From contig NZ_CP077604.1 of the NCBI RefSeq assembly GCF_019048865.1, forward strand, positions 4,650,001-4,714,000: 64,000 nt of DNA. Direction: 5' to 3'. Below, piece by piece: positions 61,227 through 64,000 of this stretch. The translations under genes were made by a program, and so were the position numbers. Each line of letters opens with the position of its first letter. Positions within the stretch are counted from its first letter, which is position 1. The notes beneath the pieces are model-generated. The model worked only from the letters and a program-made list of their open reading frames with translations, searched no databases and was not told where the DNA came from. This stretch comes from Aquihabitans sp. G128 (GTDB lineage Bacteria > Actinomycetota > Acidimicrobiia > Acidimicrobiales > Iamiaceae).

Positions 61227-61655
61227 TCAGGCCGGGGTGGCGGCCATGCCGTAGGCGTGGGTGGGACGGAGGCGCAGGACCAGGCGGCGGTCGGCGACCA
61301 TCGCCCGGCGGTAGTCGTCCCAGTCGTCGTGCTCGCCGAGCAGGTCCCGGTAGAGGGCGACCAGCTCCTCGACGGCATCGTCGTGGGGATCGGCGGCCAC
61401 GGCCGACAGCTCGGCGTCGCCCTCCAGCACCACGTAGCTCCAGAAGTCCTCGGCCGTCACGTGCAGCGAGATCCTCGGGTCGCGAGCGGCGTTCTTGGCC
61501 TTGGCCCGATCGGCGGTGATCGAGACCCGCACGAGGCCGTCGGCGCCCACCGCGTACTTCACGTTCGAGGCCTGGGGGCGACCGTCGCGCTTGACGGTGA
61601 GGAGCACGCCGTCGTCGTGGCCGCGGGCGTAGGAGAGGGCTTCGTCGAGGTCCAT
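61227..61655 (-). CDS. PPOX-class F420-dependent oxidoreductase
   Basis: 142 residues of the split-barrel flavin/F420 family: MDLDEALSYARGHDDGVLLTV, RDGRPQASNVKYAVGADGLVRVSI, AKAKNAARDPRISLHV and FWSYVVLEGDAEL. The RAKAKNAARDPR basic segment is typical of F420- or heme-degradation-related members in actinobacteria. ATG 61655. Substrate unknown. Confidence 0.88.
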   Translation of the reverse strand: MDLDEALSYARGHDDGVLLTVKRDGRPQASNVKYAVGADGLVRVSITADRAKAKNAARDPRISLHVTAEDFWSYVVLEGDAELSAVAADPHDDAVEELVALYRDLLGEHDDWDDYRRAMVADRRLVLRLRPTHAYGMAATPA

Positions 61656-61706
61656 GGGGGGTGCAACGAGGCGTCGGCCGCCGGTGTTCCCGGATCGGCT
61701 GCCAGA

Positions 61707-62774
61707 TCAGGTCGGACGGGTGAAGCCGGTGGTGGCGTGGACGAGGCCGACGGTCGCCATGGTGGCCAGGCCCGGCGGCGCCGCGCAGGTGGGGGCGATG
61801 GCGTTGACCGCGGCCATGACGGTGGCGATGCTGGCGGCCCGCACGTGCTCGGCGATGGGCTCGGGCCGCTCGAAGCTGGCCAGCACCATGGTGTGGGTCC
61901 GGAACGACGGGTCGCCCTCGATCGTCAGCGTCCAGCCGTCGAGCGGGCGGGGCCAGTGCGTCGGGTACTCGCCACCCACCGTCCAGAGCGTCTCGATCTC
62001 CACCAGCACCTCGCCGTCGCGGAGGCCGCGCCAGTGCCAGCGCTGCCCGGCCACGGTGCCGGCGTGCAGCGTGGTGCCGAACACATCGTGGTCCTCGACG
62101 GCGTCCACCAGCTCCACGTCGGTGGTGATCTCGTCGAGCTCGGCGCCGAGAGCGGTCGCCACCAGCGCCACCACCTCCTGGAAGATGCCGCTGTTGAAGC
62201 GGAGGAACTCGCTGGCCTCCTCGGTCACCTCGGCGGCGGGCTGCCCGAAGCGCATGTTGTCGAACGTGATGTGCGTGCTCTCGTAGAAGGACCAGTCGGC
62301 CCGCTCCTGGAGCACCACCCGGTCGACCCGTCGGCTCATCGACGAGAGGGCGAGGGGCAGGACGCCGCTCAGGACGCCCGGGTTGAGCCCGGTGCCGTGG
62401 ATGGAGGTGCCGCCCTCCCGGCAGGCGGCTTCTAGGCGCTCGCGGTCCGCGGCCGGCAACGACGCCGGGTGGAAGAGGAAGGCGGTGGTGACCACGTTGG
62501 CGCCGGAGGCGAGGATGCGGCAGACGACGTCGAGCGATGCGATCCGCGGTGCGTAGACGACGCAGTCGGCGCCCAGGGCGAGCAGTGCGTCGACGTCCTG
62601 GGTGGCGGCCACGCCGAGCGGCTCGATGCCGGCGATCTCGCCGAGGTCGCAGCCGTCCTTGGCGTCGGACGACACCCAACCGCCCACCAGCTCGAGGTCG
62701 TCACGGAGCGCGAGGGCGCGGATCGCCTCCACCCCCTGGTTGCCCGTGGCCCACTGGATGACCCGAAGCGCCAT
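61707..62774 (-). CDS. Dihydrodipicolinate-reductase-like NAD(P)-binding oxidoreductase
   Basis: 355 residues. RVIQWATGNQGVEAIRALALRDDLELVGGWV is the Rossmann motif of the DapB-like family common in mycobacteria (MSMEG-type 'amine dehydrogenase-like' proteins). Further landmarks are CVVYAPRIASLDVVCRILASGANVVTT, GTSIHGTGLNPGVLSGVLPL and VHATTGFTRPT at the end. It probably reduces or oxidises an amine or imine with NAD(P). ATG 62774. Confidence 0.83.
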   Translation of the reverse strand: MALRVIQWATGNQGVEAIRALALRDDLELVGGWVSSDAKDGCDLGEIAGIEPLGVAATQDVDALLALGADCVVYAPRIASLDVVCRILASGANVVTTAFLFHPASLPAADRERLEAACREGGTSIHGTGLNPGVLSGVLPLALSSMSRRVDRVVLQERADWSFYESTHITFDNMRFGQPAAEVTEEASEFLRFNSGIFQEVVALVATALGAELDEITTDVELVDAVEDHDVFGTTLHAGTVAGQRWHWRGLRDGEVLVEIETLWTVGGEYPTHWPRPLDGWTLTIEGDPSFRTHTMVLASFERPEPIAEHVRAASIATVMAAVNAIAPTCAAPPGLATMATVGLVHATTGFTRPT

Positions 62775-62909
62775 GTCCCGACCTCCCTCTCGACGTCGGC
62801 GGCACCCTAGGTCGCTCGTATCCGGCGGGGCCGTGACCTGGGCCGGAAGGGCCTCGACGGCCGCAGGGGCGGTCGGTGGTCCGGCGGACGGACACTGCTT
62901 CATCGGCAC

Positions 62910-63049
62910 AAGTCGCCGGAACTTGAACACTAGAAAAAGATTGCCAGTAATCAGATTCGGAGGTAGGTTTCGCTGGCAAGCAAACGACTGAGCGTGACTG
63001 CCGCCCACCCCGGGCTCGGCGCCTTCCGTCATGAAGGAACGCCGAAGCC
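62910..63049 (+). promoter_or_regulatory. AT-rich leader of the ice-binding-like gene
   Basis: Bases 62920-62970 are markedly more AT-rich than the surroundings. TTGAAC near 62923 with TAATCA some 20 bases later could be a promoter. TTGCCAG (62941-62947) and CTGGCAA (62973-62979) form a 7-bp inverted repeat, and CCTTC/GAAGG just before the start would hide the ribosome site AAGGA. A thermosensor or other leader control is possible. No known riboswitch consensus is recognisable. Confidence 0.35.
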
Positions 63050-64000
63050 ATGGACACCCGTCCCCGCACCCAACCCGTCCGCTCCGCCCGCCGACCGGCG
63101 GCCGTCGCTGTCGTGCTCGCCATCGCCCTGGCCGCGACGCTCGCCCTGCCCGGCCGGGCCGAGGCCGCCCAGGCCCCCGTCGGGCTCGGCGGTGCGACCA
63201 CGTTCGCCGTGCTCGGCGCCTCCACGGTCACCAACGCCGGCGCCACCACCATCGTCGGCGACGTCGGGCTCAGCCCCGGCAGCTCCGTCACCGGCTTCGA
63301 GTCGGCCACGGTCACCGACGGCAGCACCCACATCTCCGACGGCTCGGCCAACCAGGCCCAGGCCGACGCCGGCACCGCCTACGACGACGCCGCCGCCCGC
63401 TTGCCCCGCACGGCGGTCACCGCCGACATCGGCGGCCAGACCCTGGTGCCAGGCGTCTACGGCACCGACAGCTCCCTCGGGCTCACCGGCACGGTCACGC
63501 TCGACGCCAAGGGCGACCCCGGAGCGGTCTTCGTCTTCCAGGTGGGCAGCACGCTCATCACCGAGCCCAGCAGCCGGGTGGAGCTGATCAACGGCGCCAA
63601 CCCCTGCAACGTGGTCTGGCAGGTCGCCAAGTCGGCCACGCTGGCCAACGGCTCCACCTTCATGGGCACGATCCTCGCCCTCGCCTCCATCTCCGCCGAC
63701 ACCGGTGCCACCGTCGAGGGCCGCCTCATCGCCCGCACCGGAGCGGTCACCCTGAAGGCCAACACGATCACCGTGCCCGACTGCGCCGTGGTGGTGCCGA
63801 CGCCGACGACCACATCGACCACCCTGGCGCCGACGACGGCGGCGCCCACCACCGTCGCCCCCACCACCACCGAGGTGGTGCCGACGCCCACCACGACCGG
63901 CCCGGTGGAGACCACGCTCCCAGAGGCGACCACGACCACCACCGAGGTCGTCGTGACCCCCACCACCGAGGTCCCGACGCCCACGACCGAGGCGCCGCCC
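63050..64000 (+). CDS. Ice-binding-like (DUF3494) secreted protein, C-terminus beyond the window
   Basis: At least 317 residues. The signal peptide is MDTRPRTQPVRSARRPAAVA then a hydrophobic core ending near GRAEA. Residues 45-245 form the DUF3494 beta-solenoid: FAVLGASTVTNAGATTIVGDVGLSPGSS, DIGGQTLVPGVYGTD, LTLDAKGD.GAVFVFQVGSTLI, WQVAKSATLANGSTFMGTILALASIS and GRLIARTGAVTLKANTITVPDC. A Thr/Pro/Val-rich stalk (PTPTTTSTTLAPTT...) follows, suited to cell-wall display. Members bind ice or similar surfaces outside the cell. ATG 63050 is 11 bases after AAGGA. Confidence 0.88.
   Translation, partial: MDTRPRTQPVRSARRPAAVAVVLAIALAATLALPGRAEAAQAPVGLGGATTFAVLGASTVTNAGATTIVGDVGLSPGSSVTGFESATVTDGSTHISDGSANQAQADAGTAYDDAAARLPRTAVTADIGGQTLVPGVYGTDSSLGLTGTVTLDAKGDPGAVFVFQVGSTLITEPSSRVELINGANPCNVVWQVAKSATLANGSTFMGTILALASISADTGATVEGRLIARTGAVTLKANTITVPDCAVVVPTPTTTSTTLAPTTAAPTTVAPTTTEVVPTPTTTGPVETTLPEATTTTTEVVVTPTTEVPTPTTEAPP

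Noticed and set aside
62941..62979. Known riboswitch class in the leader
   Set aside because: I could not match c-di-GMP, cobalamin, SAM or other consensus features; only a short stem is visible.

Overview
The window is about 64 kb of very GC-rich DNA with dense genes, many GTG starts and many 4-base GTGA/ATGA stop-start overlaps. The gene content points to a high-GC actinobacterium. Examples are an MSMEG_0568/0567/0565-type nitrogen-starvation cluster, a GalE2-like epimerase beside a PlsC-like acyltransferase as in the mycobacterial Rv0501-Rv0502 pair, an F420-type PPOX oxidoreductase and a PadR regulator. Acidimicrobiia is my best guess at class level, but this is inference and no marker gene settles it.

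Layout. 1-3157: exopolyphosphatase end, an acetyl-CoA-synthetase-like ligase and a GNAT acetyltransferase. 3347-15076: a histidine kinase, two polyprenyl-sugar genes (GT2-GtrA fusion and GtrA), a response regulator, a DUF5666-like exported protein, and a MacB-type ABC exporter flanked by two adaptor proteins. 15345-21365: single genes (AbiEi/DUF559-like protein, extradiol dioxygenase, a 538-residue unknown, SnoaL-like protein, acyl-CoA ligase) separated by a 49-bp palindromic repeat. 21636-29127: a tightly coupled seven-gene Nit1C-like cluster. 29171-37287: nitroreductase, AraC regulator, glyoxalase, enoyl-CoA hydratase, epimerase, acyltransferase, Fe-S nuclease and alcohol dehydrogenase. 37316-37401: tRNA-Leu(TAA). 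37439-41056: membrane protein, CaiB CoA-transferase, secreted repeat protein. 41485-44862: amidase, AtzH-like protein and formamidase with a divergent PadR regulator. 44937-50443: a urate-to-ureidoglycine purine degradation operon. 50671-54396: GntR regulator, two Rieske oxygenases, TSUP exporter. 54510-62774: small housekeeping, membrane and secreted proteins. 63050 to the end: an exported ice-binding-type (DUF3494) protein, cut by the window edge.

A theme of the middle and right parts is scavenging of organic nitrogen: nitrilase-family proteins, amidases and formamidase, urate and allantoin breakdown, and possibly N-dealkylating Rieske oxygenases.

The points most worth attention are these. 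(1) The Nit1C-like cluster carries a second nitrilase-fold protein in which the catalytic Glu and Cys are replaced by His and Asp while the Lys is kept, so it looks like a pseudoenzyme. (2) There are three unrelated families of 48-49-bp intergenic palindromes, each with a long outer arm and a small inner hairpin. (3) Nine otherwise normal genes carry an apparent frameshift of the same sense. Two are at C6/G6 runs and about six are at CG-dinucleotide tracts, which looks more like a systematic sequencing artefact than gene decay. (4) A Cas4/AddB-like four-cysteine nuclease lacks a canonical start for its full-length N-terminus.
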